A stretch of DNA of 64,000 bases from Erwinia sp. OLFS4 (GTDB lineage: Bacteria; Pseudomonadota; Gammaproteobacteria; Enterobacterales; Enterobacteriaceae). This document shows positions 9,436-19,108 of the stretch, in pieces. The DNA lies in NCBI RefSeq assembly GCF_002752165.1, contig NZ_MOMB01000008.1:1-64000 (forward strand), in the 5' to 3' direction. The position numbers and the translations under genes were made by a program. The notes below the pieces were generated by a model that was not told where the DNA came from, searched no databases, and saw only the letters and a list, made by a program, of their open reading frames with translations. The stretch's first letter is position 1. Each line of letters opens with the position of its first letter.

Positions 9436-12400
9436 ATGAAAAATCCACTGGTCACCGCGCTGGAATGCGTGGAGGAAGCCATTGCCTGGGCCTCGCGTTA
9501 TGCGCTGGGGCAGGACTTTACGCGTTACTGCGATCTTCGCACCACCATTGGCCTGACCGACGACGATCGTAAGCGCCGTCCGGGAATGTCCTCTCCGTAT
9601 ATCTTCCTCACAGAGGAAGGTCACTATGCCAGCGTGTTCGAAATCGAGGGGACCTACTGCGCTTTCAATGAAGAAACGGCCATCACAGAAGAAGAGCGGC
9701 GGGATAAGGCACTGTTCAGTAACTATATTGCCCGCCTGACAACACTGCTGACCAGCGAGTTTAAAGAACCCGGTCGTAAGCTGAGCTTCGTCTTCGAATG
9801 CGATCCGGGCAAAGCCCGGGCTGAACTGAAAAAACTACTGGCTCATCAATACCGCAGTCTAAAGCGCATGGGACTTAACCTGACTGATATTCTGGATGAA
9901 CGTATTGAGAAAATGGCCCCCTTCATCGCCCGGGAGCGTGCATTCCTGGTGGTCTATACCGCCCGCGAAGCACTCTCCTCTACCGAAATCCGCGATGAAG
10001 AAAAGCGGCGTGAGGCTTTGCTGAAGAAAAGCCCGGGCGCACGATATGGCCAGAACTCGGTATTTCAGGCGCTGGAAGGGCTAAAAATTCGCCACGACAC
10101 CTTCATCACCATGCTGGAAAACCAGTTTGGTAAAGGTGACTTTGGCACCCGCATTCGTCTGATGAATGCCCATGAATTTGGTCTGTCGTTACGTGAACAG
10201 ATCGAACGCGAAAGTACCTCAGATTCCTGGCGGCCGTTTCTGCCCGGGGATGTAAAGTGGCCACATGGCCGGTCGAAAGGAAACGACCATTCGGTGCTCC
10301 TCGCGCCTCATCTGCATTATCAGTTATTCAACAGTGAACCTGTCATCGATGGCAGCTTCATTCATGTTGATGACCACTGGCACACCACGCTGGCGCTTTC
10401 GCTGGGTCCTCAGCAACCTGAAACGTTCAGCCAGCTGTTTGACAAAATCAACCGTCACCTGCCCTGGCGTATCCGCATGGACCTGATGCCTGGCGGCATG
10501 AAGGCTCTGGGCGGGAAGAAAACCATCCTGGGCCTGGCTGGCCTGCTGCCTCCACTGCGCCCGGTTTATGATTCCGTCCAGTGGCTGGAAGAGGTGGATA
10601 AAAGCGAGCCTGTCTGCGTGATGACCATCTGCGCCAGCACCTGGGCCCGGGATAAAGACACTGCTAAGCGTAATCGGACGTTGCTTCAGAAGGGGCTTCA
10701 GTCCTGGGGCGTGTGTGAGGTAACGGGGACCTTTGGTGATCCGGCGCGTGCCTGGGCATCAACCCTGGTCGGGGCGAACGCGCTCAGTATTCCATCGCTG
10801 ATGTATCCCCCCCTCTCTGCAGCGCTTGCTTTACTTCCCCTGCAGCGCCCCGCCACTCCATGGGCAGACGATGCCAGCATTGTGTTTGCCACCCCAGACG
10901 GCAAACCTTTCCCGGTGAAACTGGCCAGTAACCTGCAGACAAAATTCACGGAGATAGTCGCCGGTGAACCCGGCACGGGTAAATCCGTGGCCCTGGGGGC
11001 GCTCAGTGAAGCCATCTTATTCTCAGGCCAGAGCAACCTGCCGTTTCTGTCCTACGTCGATAAGGGATTTTCGGCCCAGGGATTGATAAAACTCATTCGG
11101 GATGCACTACCCAAATCCCGTCAAAACGAAGTGGTTGGCATAGTTCTTGAAAACAGTCGTAAGCACTGTAAGAACCCGTTTGACGTCCAGATTGGGATGA
11201 AATACCCACTGACGCCGGAAAAGGAATATCTGCTCAGTATCTGTGAAACACTGTGTGTAAACCCGGAAACCGGCACGCCGCCGAACTCACAGGACTGCCG
11301 GCAGATCCTCAGCCGGGTTATCGATACGGCCTATGAGACGAATGCCAGCCTGACGCCAGTTCGCTATGCACAAACGCTGGAGCCTCTGGTCGATGAGGCG
11401 CTGGAAAAGACTGGTATCCGCCATGAGTACGACGACAACTGGTGGTCAAAAGCCACCTGGTTCGAGGTCAGGGATTTACTTTTTTCCCGTGAAGAAATGA
11501 CCGCCGCCACTCGCGCCCATTATCAGGCCATGCCGGAGCTGAGTGACCTGCAGGTCTACCTCAATGATGAGGACGTCCGTATGCAGTACGGCACCATCAC
11601 CCGCGAAGGCAGTGGCGAAACCCTGCTCTCCTATATCAGCCGCTGCCTGTCGGATGCCTTACGCACCTACAAAATGCTTTCCGGCCGTACCGTGTTTGAA
11701 CTTAACCCGGGCACCCGCGTGATAGCCATTGACCTGAACAACGTGGTTGGCGGCAAAACCCGGGCTGGTCAGGTCAAAACCGGGTTGATGTATCTCTATG
11801 CTGGCCAGCTGGCCGCCGGGCATTTTGAGCTGCCGCAGTACCGCAATGAGCTTATGCGCGAACTGCCGGAAATGTACCAGCCATTTCATCACGAACGACT
11901 GACCCAGCTGGCGCAGGAGGTGAAAACCAAGATTTACGACGAGCTGCACAACGCCAAGGACATCCCGTTTATCATGAATAAGCTGGTCACCCAGGACCTG
12001 GAGAACCGCAAATTCTTCATCCGTACCGTGCTGAGCTCTCAGTATCTGAACCACTTCCCGCACGAGATCCTGAAGTCGGCCAACAGCCTCTATCTGATGC
12101 AGGTCAGCCACGAGGATCTGCCATTGCTGACCGAGCATTTTGGCGTGCCGGCGCATACCGCGCAGACGTTTCGTCATATTGGCTCCGGTGCCTCCCCTGA
12201 CGGCAGCGGTACCCACTTCCTGGCGTGCTTCCGCCTGAAAACCGGCAGAGTGGTGCAAATCCTTAAAAATACCCTCGGCCCCAAAGAGCTATGGGCGCTC
12301 AACTCAACCCCGAAAGATGCCGCATTACGCGACCAGCTGTATGACCTGCTCGACGGTCGCAAAGCCAGAGCTATCCTGGCTGAAGCCTTCCCGACCGGCA

Positions 12401-12513
12401 GCGCAGTCAACCTCATTGACCTGCGCCAGAAAGAAGCGCGAGAAACCGATCACGGCAACGTAATTAACCGACTGGCCAGCGAGCTGATTGCCGCACGCGG
12501 CCTGCAAATCTGA
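9436..12513 (+). CDS. traU: TraU, DotO/IcmB-type secretion ATPase
   Basis: 1025 residues from ATG 9436; a longer frame with a TTG at 9397 would run into traT and lacks a ribosome site. Walker A motif GEPGTGKSVALG near residue 512 and a hydrophobic strand ending in D (TRVIAIDLN) near 762 that fits Walker B. VirB4/DotO family ATPases energise channel assembly at the inner membrane; R64 TraU is an essential transfer protein of about the same size. The gene is intact and lies between traT and traW. Confidence 0.9.
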   Translation: MKNPLVTALECVEEAIAWASRYALGQDFTRYCDLRTTIGLTDDDRKRRPGMSSPYIFLTEEGHYASVFEIEGTYCAFNEETAITEEERRDKALFSNYIARLTTLLTSEFKEPGRKLSFVFECDPGKARAELKKLLAHQYRSLKRMGLNLTDILDERIEKMAPFIARERAFLVVYTAREALSSTEIRDEEKRREALLKKSPGARYGQNSVFQALEGLKIRHDTFITMLENQFGKGDFGTRIRLMNAHEFGLSLREQIERESTSDSWRPFLPGDVKWPHGRSKGNDHSVLLAPHLHYQLFNSEPVIDGSFIHVDDHWHTTLALSLGPQQPETFSQLFDKINRHLPWRIRMDLMPGGMKALGGKKTILGLAGLLPPLRPVYDSVQWLEEVDKSEPVCVMTICASTWARDKDTAKRNRTLLQKGLQSWGVCEVTGTFGDPARAWASTLVGANALSIPSLMYPPLSAALALLPLQRPATPWADDASIVFATPDGKPFPVKLASNLQTKFTEIVAGEPGTGKSVALGALSEAILFSGQSNLPFLSYVDKGFSAQGLIKLIRDALPKSRQNEVVGIVLENSRKHCKNPFDVQIGMKYPLTPEKEYLLSICETLCVNPETGTPPNSQDCRQILSRVIDTAYETNASLTPVRYAQTLEPLVDEALEKTGIRHEYDDNWWSKATWFEVRDLLFSREEMTAATRAHYQAMPELSDLQVYLNDEDVRMQYGTITREGSGETLLSYISRCLSDALRTYKMLSGRTVFELNPGTRVIAIDLNNVVGGKTRAGQVKTGLMYLYAGQLAAGHFELPQYRNELMRELPEMYQPFHHERLTQLAQEVKTKIYDELHNAKDIPFIMNKLVTQDLENRKFFIRTVLSSQYLNHFPHEILKSANSLYLMQVSHEDLPLLTEHFGVPAHTAQTFRHIGSGASPDGSGTHFLACFRLKTGRVVQILKNTLGPKELWALNSTPKDAALRDQLYDLLDGRKARAILAEAFPTGSAVNLIDLRQKEARETDHGNVINRLASELIAARGLQI

Positions 12514-12526
12514 TAAAGGCGAACCC

Positions 12527-13723
12527 ATGAATAAACGACTCCTGGCCGTCACCATCGGCGGCCTGCTACTGTCCCCGTTTTATAGTTCAGCTTATACCGT
12601 CAATGTTAATAGCAGCATACCGATCACAACTGAGGTGGTTCCGCAGTTAAGTACAGCGAACGCAACCCTCGGAAGCATACTCTCCACCAACCAGCAGATT
12701 GGCGGCGCCATCAGCTCCGGCAACGACAAGATTGCAGCCATGATCCAACAGTCAACGGAGAACATGCAGCAATACGCCACCTATGCGCAGCAGGTACAGA
12801 ACCTGGAGCAGGCCAGGCGCAGCTACACCGTGCCGGACAGCATCTGCAGCGAGTCTGCCTCCGGGCAGGCTTCACAGGTAGCACGCCAGTCAGCGGCAAA
12901 ACAGTCCACGCTTGCCAGCGGCGGGAGCGTCCGGAACCGTGCCATCAAAAAGGCCCTGTCATCCAAACCCGACGTGCCGGAAAAGGGCCTTTTTGCCACG
13001 GCAGAAATCCACAGGAACTACTGCACAAAAGAAGATGCGGACGCCTGGGGTGATCTCTGCAGCGGTGAATCGGCGTTACCGGGAGGAGATAAGGAAGTCC
13101 GGTCGTTACTGGCCGGCGCCGGTCCGGAAGACAAGGCCCCGGAGCTGACGTTCACCCAGGAGCAGACGGATGCGGCAATGATGTACCTCAAAAACTCGGT
13201 CCGCCACAGCCCCGGCCGCGCGCTGAAAAAGGGCGAAGTGAAAACCGACAGTGGTCGTCAGTACATCGGGATGATGACAGAGCATGACGCCATACAAAGT
13301 GCTGCTGAGCAACCTCAGCTGGCTATGGTCGCTGCCAGTCAGCCTAATGAAGCCACGAAAGACGTTCTGGCCGAAACACTCCAGACGCCATCGAGCAGGG
13401 CCTGGTTTGATGAGAATGCCTCAGCCGAAGCAAAGCGCACCGGCATGATGTCATTACGTGAATTTGAGTCCTTCGAAGTCAATCGCCGGTACGCCAATAC
13501 CGATTATCAGACCGACCTGCAGGCTATGGATGGCGACAACCTTTTGCGTGAATCCATCCGAATCCAGAGCCTTCAGACCGCCTTACTTTTAGGCATCAAG
13601 CAGCAACTGCAGGAGAACGCCATTATCTCTGGCCAGCAGCTGAGCCTGGAAGGCGTTCAATACTATGAGCCTCGCCTGGCGCAGAAACTGCAGCAGGCCG
13701 CAGCCGGAGCTACACGCCAATGA
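12527..13723 (+). CDS. traW: TraW, exported T4SS protein
   Basis: 398 residues from ATG 12527, with AAAGGCGAA upstream; an upstream in-frame start lies inside traU. Signal peptide MNKRLLAVTIGGLLLSPFYS, then a helical region (QQSTENMQQYATYAQQVQNLEQAR) and a mostly alpha-helical mature protein. Called TraW from the order traU-traW-traX-traY. Its exact role in transfer is not known; export implies a periplasmic or envelope location. Its TGA overlaps the ATG of traX. Confidence 0.78.
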   Translation: MNKRLLAVTIGGLLLSPFYSSAYTVNVNSSIPITTEVVPQLSTANATLGSILSTNQQIGGAISSGNDKIAAMIQQSTENMQQYATYAQQVQNLEQARRSYTVPDSICSESASGQASQVARQSAAKQSTLASGGSVRNRAIKKALSSKPDVPEKGLFATAEIHRNYCTKEDADAWGDLCSGESALPGGDKEVRSLLAGAGPEDKAPELTFTQEQTDAAMMYLKNSVRHSPGRALKKGEVKTDSGRQYIGMMTEHDAIQSAAEQPQLAMVAASQPNEATKDVLAETLQTPSSRAWFDENASAEAKRTGMMSLREFESFEVNRRYANTDYQTDLQAMDGDNLLRESIRIQSLQTALLLGIKQQLQENAIISGQQLSLEGVQYYEPRLAQKLQQAAAGATRQ

Positions 13724-14232
13724 AGAAAATAGGAAAGAAAGCCTGGTTTGCCGCCAATCTGGTCCTCCCGCTCTGGGAGGCCGGTCGCATGGTAAATGCC
13801 GCACGGTATGCGGCTGAGAAAAATGCGGAGCGGTTCCGCCGTCTGTGGCCTGAAGCCGCACAGAGAGAAAAAGAAATTCTCACTTTTGACGAAGCCGTGG
13901 CCGCCAGTGGTCACAGCAGAGAAGCACTGATGCGCCGTTTTCTGCTGGCTAAACGGATCTGGCTGTCCATGTTCGTCGTGGCCGTAAGCATCGTCATTTT
14001 GCTACCGGTGGGAACACTGCTTGCAGCCCCTCCGGGTTCCGGGGTGCTGCTGATGCGTATGTTCAGTCTGATGTTCATGGTTTCCGCCTTCGCCGGCATG
14101 TTGTTTGTATGTGCCATGAAAAACCAGTTTCACCTCTGGCAACTTCTCAGTCAGGAACTGGGATCGTTTACTCAGTGGCGGGCAACCGGCACCTGGCTTA
14201 AAGAACTCTTTAGCTGGCGTGCCCCGTTCTGA
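13720..14232 (+). CDS. traX: TraX, inner-membrane transfer protein
   Basis: 170 residues overlapping the traW stop (ATGA). Two hydrophobic spans near residues 82-105 (WLSMFVVAVSIVILLPVGTL) and 108-128 (LLMRMFSLMFMVSAFAGMLF), with a basic N-terminal cytoplasmic part rich in Arg/Lys/Glu. Family function is not known beyond being part of the R64-like transfer operon (distinct from F-plasmid TraX, the pilin acetylase). Named by position. Confidence 0.72.
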   Translation: MKKIGKKAWFAANLVLPLWEAGRMVNAARYAAEKNAERFRRLWPEAAQREKEILTFDEAVAASGHSREALMRRFLLAKRIWLSMFVVAVSIVILLPVGTLLAAPPGSGVLLMRMFSLMFMVSAFAGMLFVCAMKNQFHLWQLLSQELGSFTQWRATGTWLKELFSWRAPF

Positions 14233-14286
14233 CCTTTTCCCTCTGCCATCCTCCGGATGCGCATTCTGTTCGTTACGGAAACCAAT

Positions 14287-16431
14287 ATGAAAAGACTGCT
14301 ACTGTTACTGGCCGCCTTCGCGCTGGTCGGTCTGTCGTTGCCGGCATTTGCAGACAATATTAACTACGACACGATTAGCGGTGCGGCCACACGGTCCACC
14401 GACCTCTCTCGCCAGCTGCTTATCATGGTTTATGGCGACGTGGTGAATAACCCGCTGCAGCCTCAGAACGTCAGCTTCATCGGCCAGCTGTATGGCGTGT
14501 TCAACGCTATTATCGCTGGTCTGGCGTTCATCTGGTTTATGGGGGTAACCCTACGCGCCACGGTACTGACCGGAAATCGCGGTAAAGTATTTGGCCGCGG
14601 TAACACCATGATGGCGCCCGTCTCATCGCTGGCGGGATTTATGGCACTGGTACCCACACCGTCTGGCTGGTCCATTTCGAACCTTGCGTTCTTATGGATG
14701 GCATCTATCATGGGCGTGGGGAGTGCCAATCTGCTTACCGACAAAGCGGCAGACGTCATTATGGACGGCCAGTCCATGATTATGCAGCCCGTTGCCGGTG
14801 AAACCATCACAGCCGCCCGGGGCATTTTTGACATGTACCTGTGCAAGGCGGCGATGAACACCGAACAGGCAGAAATGCATCAGGTCGGTAGCAGCAGCAC
14901 GCCGCCGATGTCTGAGCAGCGGTCTTCTGACGGTCGTGAGATACGCATTTCAAACGGCAGCGCCTTGTGCGGCAGCGCAAAGCTGCCGGAAACGTCGGAT
15001 AGCGGCTCTTGGTACTCTTTTAGCGTTCCGATAAATTCTGGCCCGCTCGAAAATGCCCAGATGAATGCCTTCACCGCGATGAACAGCTCGCTCTCACAGA
15101 GCGCGGATAACTTTGTCAGCGCCTGGCGTAGCTACCAGGATGGAGGGCAAGGCCGTCTTCCGGATGCAGAAGCGGAGATTCAGCAGGCCGCACGCCAGTA
15201 TGAAGACACGATTACTGCAGCAACAGCAAGCGTGGACAATGAAGGTACAATCCGCAGCGAGCTCGCAAACTATCTGAAACAAAGCGGCTGGATTTCGCTC
15301 GGTGCCTGGTACCAGTCATTCGCTACAGCCAATCAAAAGGTGAATAGCATCGCGAATAAAAGCCCTATAGTTACCGGGCCGTCTAATATTGGTGAAGTTG
15401 GAATAGGAAGACTCCAGTCAGAGATCCAGATTGCATTGCAGGCACAACGTAAAAATTCAACCTTCACTCCACCATTAGGGTCGGCAAATGTTGCTGGTAA
15501 TGAGAATATTGACGACGTTCAGAATGCTAATGACGCCATCAGGAAAGTGCTTCCTTTTGGCCAGAAGCTAACCAGTAAAATTATTGAAAATGTAATGAGC
15601 GATGGAAATGACTCCTCAGCACAAGTTAATCCAATGCTCAAAATGAAAGCAATTGGTGATTACACGCTGGTTTCTGCTCAAACCACCTTCATAGTATTTA
15701 CCGCCACTAAAGCAGCAGTTGATTGGGCTGGTGCGGATAGCAATGGATTAACTAAAGTCATAAATACCGTGTCAGGTGCAGGATATATAGCCAAAAGTGT
15801 GATGGGATCTATCTCCCCGGTCGTATACTTCATTTTATTCATATTGCTGAATGTCGGATTTTCTCTATCCATCTTCTTGCCTTTTATCCCATTAATTTAC
15901 TGGATAACGGCCTGCACATCTTGGCTTGCGAGCGTATTTATTGGAACCACAGCGGGCTCACTGTGGGCATCAACACACATAGGCACAGAGGAAGATAAGG
16001 GGAGCCGAGCTAATTATGGCTACATTTTCTTGATCGACGCTGCGATTAGACCGTCACTGATGGTGTTTGGTTTTTTCTTTGCCAGTCTGGTTGTCGTGGC
16101 CATAGGAACTCTTCTTAACATGCTCATCACGCCAGCACTGGCGAATGTTCAGGCTGATTCATTTACAGGACTTGCAAGTATTATAGGGATTCTGATGATT
16201 TATGCCCGAACGTGTACTTCACTCGTGTCATCCGCCTTCAGCCTTCAGGTCTATATGCCTGATTATGTTATTTCATGGCTCGGCGGTCGAGAAGCCGCAC
16301 AAATGATGAAGGGTGCTGTTGAGTCCGTGCGCAGCATGTTTGCAGGCTTCGGGAGCAAGGCTGGTCATGCTCCAGGGCTGAAGAGGGTCGATGCAGCCAA
16401 ACCTGGAGGAGATGCTGATGGATTTAAATAG
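14287..16431 (+). CDS. traY: TraY, DotA-type polytopic membrane protein
   Basis: 714 residues from ATG 14287, signal peptide MKRLLLLLAAFALVGLSLPA. Hydrophobic spans occur after the signal (IIAGLAFIWFMGVTL; SLAGFMALVP) and again from about residue 500 (YFILFILLNVGFSLSIFLPF; PSLMVFGFFFASLVVVAIGT), around a large central periplasmic loop (about 190-470). DotA/TraY is the largest integral protein of MPF-I channels and in R64 is the target recognised by ExcA in entry exclusion. From about base 15340 the gene turns markedly AT-richer, a trait shared with excA downstream, suggesting an exchanged specificity segment. Confidence 0.88.
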   Translation: MKRLLLLLAAFALVGLSLPAFADNINYDTISGAATRSTDLSRQLLIMVYGDVVNNPLQPQNVSFIGQLYGVFNAIIAGLAFIWFMGVTLRATVLTGNRGKVFGRGNTMMAPVSSLAGFMALVPTPSGWSISNLAFLWMASIMGVGSANLLTDKAADVIMDGQSMIMQPVAGETITAARGIFDMYLCKAAMNTEQAEMHQVGSSSTPPMSEQRSSDGREIRISNGSALCGSAKLPETSDSGSWYSFSVPINSGPLENAQMNAFTAMNSSLSQSADNFVSAWRSYQDGGQGRLPDAEAEIQQAARQYEDTITAATASVDNEGTIRSELANYLKQSGWISLGAWYQSFATANQKVNSIANKSPIVTGPSNIGEVGIGRLQSEIQIALQAQRKNSTFTPPLGSANVAGNENIDDVQNANDAIRKVLPFGQKLTSKIIENVMSDGNDSSAQVNPMLKMKAIGDYTLVSAQTTFIVFTATKAAVDWAGADSNGLTKVINTVSGAGYIAKSVMGSISPVVYFILFILLNVGFSLSIFLPFIPLIYWITACTSWLASVFIGTTAGSLWASTHIGTEEDKGSRANYGYIFLIDAAIRPSLMVFGFFFASLVVVAIGTLLNMLITPALANVQADSFTGLASIIGILMIYARTCTSLVSSAFSLQVYMPDYVISWLGGREAAQMMKGAVESVRSMFAGFGSKAGHAPGLKRVDAAKPGGDADGFK

Positions 16432-16462
16432 TGTGAAACATCATCCATAAAAAGACTTAAAT

Positions 16463-16493
16463 ACAGGTCATCTTATGTTATAATCTGACCTGT
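16463..16493 (+). promoter_or_regulatory. Promoter and operator of the stbDE-type toxin-antitoxin pair
   Basis: An 8-bp inverted repeat ACAGGTCA / TGACCTGT encloses a perfect -10 box TATAAT (16479-16484), 27 bp before the antitoxin start at 16520. A repressor dimer bound to this palindrome would block the promoter, the usual autoregulation of type II TA operons by the antitoxin or the complex. The -35 region is weak. Confidence 0.7.
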
Positions 16494-16519
16494 AAATCAG
16501 TCTCACTAATGGAGAGGTC

Positions 16520-16771
16520 ATGCCAAACATCATTCACAGCGATACAACAGCCAGCATCAGTGAGCTGAAGAAAAACCCTATGGCCACGGTCAATGCAGGC
16601 GCCGGTTCTCCCGTGGCTATTTTGAACCATAACCAACCTGCTTTTTACTGCGTGCCGGCTGAACTCTATGAGCAGATGCTCGAATACATAGACGAGGAAG
16701 AGCTCGCTAAACTGGTTACCAAACGCAGTAAACAGGCATTGCATGATGTGGATCTGGATAGTTACCTATGA
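16520..16771 (+). CDS. stbD: Antitoxin, Phd/YefM family (StbD-like)
   Basis: 83 residues. The N-terminus (ASISELKKNPMATVNAGAG, then PVAILNHNQPAFYCVP) carries the Phd/YefM DNA-binding fold signature, and the acidic C-terminal tail (LEYIDEEELAKLVTKR) would wrap the toxin. ATG follows GGAGAGGTC. Its stop overlaps the toxin start (ATGA). I recall StbD of the stbDE plasmid-stability pair as near identical in this N-terminal part. It sits between traY and excA, an unusual place inside a transfer operon, so it is likely an insertion that also guards this segment. Confidence 0.82.
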   Translation: MPNIIHSDTTASISELKKNPMATVNAGAGSPVAILNHNQPAFYCVPAELYEQMLEYIDEEELAKLVTKRSKQALHDVDLDSYL

Positions 16772-17055
16772 CTTATCGGGTGAAGTTCAGAACTGACGCT
16801 CTCAAGGAATGGAATGTACTCGATAAGTTTGTTCAGCAGCAATTTGCAAAGAAGCTGAAGAAGTGTGCAGAAAATCCTCATATCCCTTCTGCTAAACTTC
16901 GGGGCATGCCTGGATGCTATAAAATTAAATTGAGGTCGTCTGGCTTCAGACTGGTCTATCAGGTTATTGACAATGAATTAATCATTGCTGTGGTCGCCGT
17001 AGGCAAGCGGGAGCACAGTGAGGTTTACAATCTGGCCAGCAAAAGGCTCAGATAA
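16768..17055 (+). CDS. stbE: Toxin, RelE/ParE superfamily (StbE-like)
   Basis: 95 residues, start overlapping the antitoxin stop. Typical RelE features: YRVKFRTDALKEW at the N-terminus, a central Leu/Lys-rich helix pair (QQFAKKLKKCAENPHIPSAKLRGMPG) and the basic C-terminal strand set GCYKIKLRSSGFRLVYQVID with VAVGKREHSEVYN at the end. RelE-type toxins cleave mRNA on the ribosome. Arg and Lys residues expected for catalysis are present, so it looks active. Confidence 0.85.
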   Translation: MTYRVKFRTDALKEWNVLDKFVQQQFAKKLKKCAENPHIPSAKLRGMPGCYKIKLRSSGFRLVYQVIDNELIIAVVAVGKREHSEVYNLASKRLR

Positions 17056-17071
17056 AATCAGGAAGATTACT

Positions 17072-17749
17072 ATGACAGTTAAATACATCGATACTTATAG
17101 CAAGAACTGGTCTGTCGCAGTGACTGGTGTGCTCTCATTCGCATATTGTATTTTTATTTTACCATTCCACATTCCATTAGCCGTATACTCAACAATCAAT
17201 TATCAAGAAATGATGGGCACAAGATTCCTATCAGATAAGATAATTACTTTATTGTCTCTTTCAGTACCGATAGCATTACTTTTAATTGGCTATTCCATAT
17301 GGAAACAACGCAAAAACATCAAAGCATTTGCATCCTTCTTTAGAGAGTCTGAGCTCTGCGCTCCATCACCACAAAATATTGCCAGAGACCGTACAGGTTG
17401 GGGATTTTTGGGACTTGATACTAAAAAAGGAACTTTGCTTTACATTAACCATCCCGATACCACCATTTTTAATTTCTTCTTCCCTCGTGATGTGCGTGTA
17501 ATGGGGTTTGGGATGTACGACTGGAAATCAATCGAAGTAGAGGGCAACACCCTCAGAATTTTCACTGGCAACCCTGAACTCCCGTCCGTCGCAATTGTGA
17601 CAAGTAAAGCCAGTCAGTTGCTGGAAAAAATCAACGCCATGCGTAACCAGAGCTGGAGCTATGAATACAACATTCCAGGATGCGTTGAGCATCAGGCAGA
17701 AAAGATCGCTGAAAGAAACGGCATTAACCTGGTTCTGCCACCGAAATAA
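17072..17749 (+). CDS. excA: ExcA-like entry-exclusion protein
   Basis: 225 residues from ATG 17072 (AGGAAGATTACT upstream). Two hydrophobic spans near the N-terminus (VLSFAYCIFILPFHIPLAVY and IITLLSLSVPIALLLIGYSIW) precede a soluble domain with a WGFLGLDTKKGTLLYI stretch. In R64 the exclusion gene excA lies between traY and trbA, the same place and size as here; ExcA in the recipient inner membrane recognises donor TraY. Base composition is AT-rich relative to the flanking trb genes. A terminator follows. Confidence 0.78.
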   Translation: MTVKYIDTYSKNWSVAVTGVLSFAYCIFILPFHIPLAVYSTINYQEMMGTRFLSDKIITLLSLSVPIALLLIGYSIWKQRKNIKAFASFFRESELCAPSPQNIARDRTGWGFLGLDTKKGTLLYINHPDTTIFNFFFPRDVRVMGFGMYDWKSIEVEGNTLRIFTGNPELPSVAIVTSKASQLLEKINAMRNQSWSYEYNIPGCVEHQAEKIAERNGINLVLPPK

Positions 17750-17776
17750 TTCTTAAGCAGTCGCCCCCTTCATCAG

Positions 17777-17805
17777 AGGCACTCTTTTCAGAGTGCCTTT
17801 TCTTT
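17777..17805 (+). terminator. Rho-independent terminator after excA
   Basis: AGGCACTC / GAGTGCCT arms around a TTTTCA loop followed by TTTTCTTTT. It ends the traY-excA transcription unit before trbA. Confidence 0.8.
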
Positions 17806-17832
17806 TGCATTCGTACTATCAAAGGCCCTCCT

Positions 17833-19104
17833 ATGGCGCAACAACCACGCAATGACGTCCGGTCCCATGACTGGTCAATGGCTGTGGTCGGCGGCTTTAT
17901 CACGCTGATTATCGCAGCCCTTTTTTTCCGACAGCTCACCGTCGAAACCTGTACCATCGTGCTTTACTGGCTATGGAATCTTGCAGATTTCCCTCGTACA
18001 CATGAATTTGCTGCCTGGCGTATTAATCTTCTGGCCAGAACGCATAACAACGCCCCGGACGTTACATGGAGTGAGTTCTTTGCCGTAATGGACGTCACTG
18101 CCGGCATTCTGATGATTGCGCTGGTCCCTCTTATTATTACCGGGATTATCGCCGTTCGCAGGCACCAGGTAAGTCGTACCCGACGTGACATTTCTATCCA
18201 TACGCTGCCCCGCATTATGTCAGCTTTCTCACCCTCAATTATTCCGGCACTGACCTACGGCGATAAAAAGCAGCAGCTGCTGAACGTAGACCCTGAGGAA
18301 CATCGGAGCGCGCAGACGCCGGATGAGTTCGCCATTGAGCACAAACTGGTCGTCAATCAGCGATTACGCCGGGAGGTGGCTCAGGAGGTCTTCATTGCCC
18401 AGCTGGGGACCCCACTGCCCAAAGTTGCCACCGGCGCCGACGTGGCACCACTCTTCAACACGTTTAATGACCATGAACGGGCCATGTTCGCCATCTTTGG
18501 CCTGCAGCACTTCATGGACAAGCGTAAGGACGCTGAAGCACTGCTGGATGTGCTCAACCGTTCCACGTTGAAAACTGACCGCAGGTATCGGAACAAAATT
18601 GGTTACCCCAATCTGGCGTTGGCCAACAGCGCATTCAAAAAGGTTATTGCCACAGAAGAGGCCCGGAACTTCATCAGGCAGTACGGCTACGTACGTACGG
18701 CCATCTCAGCCCTGCATGACAACGATCTGCACTTGCCCATTCGCCGCTTCCGTTGGCTGAAAGGACTCGACCGTCCGCTCTGGTACACCCTGGCGTCCAC
18801 TGGTCGTCCCTGGCCTTTTGTTGAAGCTGCTGGCGTCGTTAGCCAGGCCCACTGGGAAACATTGGCAGCACGCTACAGGGTTCGCCTGAGTCATCCCATC
18901 ATGAGCCTCGCGCTGAATGGTCTGGAAGACGACCTACGGAACATCGGGGCAGTTATTGACGATACGCCCGGACCGTCCCGCTCTCCTGTTGAAGAGGAGG
19001 ACGATATTGAAGATGACGATGAAGATGCTGGCCCAACTGCTGGCCACACAGAAGAACCTCACGCACATCGCCACACCCATTCCTTTCGCCCAAAAATGAG
19101 ATAA
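17833..19104 (+). CDS. trbA: TrbA, DotM/IcmP-like coupling-complex protein
   Basis: 423 residues. Two N-terminal membrane spans (VVGGFITLIIAALFFRQ and AGILMIALVPLIITGIIAV) precede a cytoplasmic domain of about 300 residues and end in an acidic/His-rich tail (EEEDDIEDDDEDAG, then HAHRHTHS). DotM/IcmP-type proteins pair with the DotL-type coupling ATPase. Order excA-trbA-trbB-trbC matches R64 and IncL/M. The poly-acidic/His tail might bind metal, but that is only a compositional remark. Confidence 0.82.
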   Translation: MAQQPRNDVRSHDWSMAVVGGFITLIIAALFFRQLTVETCTIVLYWLWNLADFPRTHEFAAWRINLLARTHNNAPDVTWSEFFAVMDVTAGILMIALVPLIITGIIAVRRHQVSRTRRDISIHTLPRIMSAFSPSIIPALTYGDKKQQLLNVDPEEHRSAQTPDEFAIEHKLVVNQRLRREVAQEVFIAQLGTPLPKVATGADVAPLFNTFNDHERAMFAIFGLQHFMDKRKDAEALLDVLNRSTLKTDRRYRNKIGYPNLALANSAFKKVIATEEARNFIRQYGYVRTAISALHDNDLHLPIRRFRWLKGLDRPLWYTLASTGRPWPFVEAAGVVSQAHWETLAARYRVRLSHPIMSLALNGLEDDLRNIGAVIDDTPGPSRSPVEEEDDIEDDDEDAGPTAGHTEEPHAHRHTHSFRPKMR

Positions 19105-19108
19105 TCCC

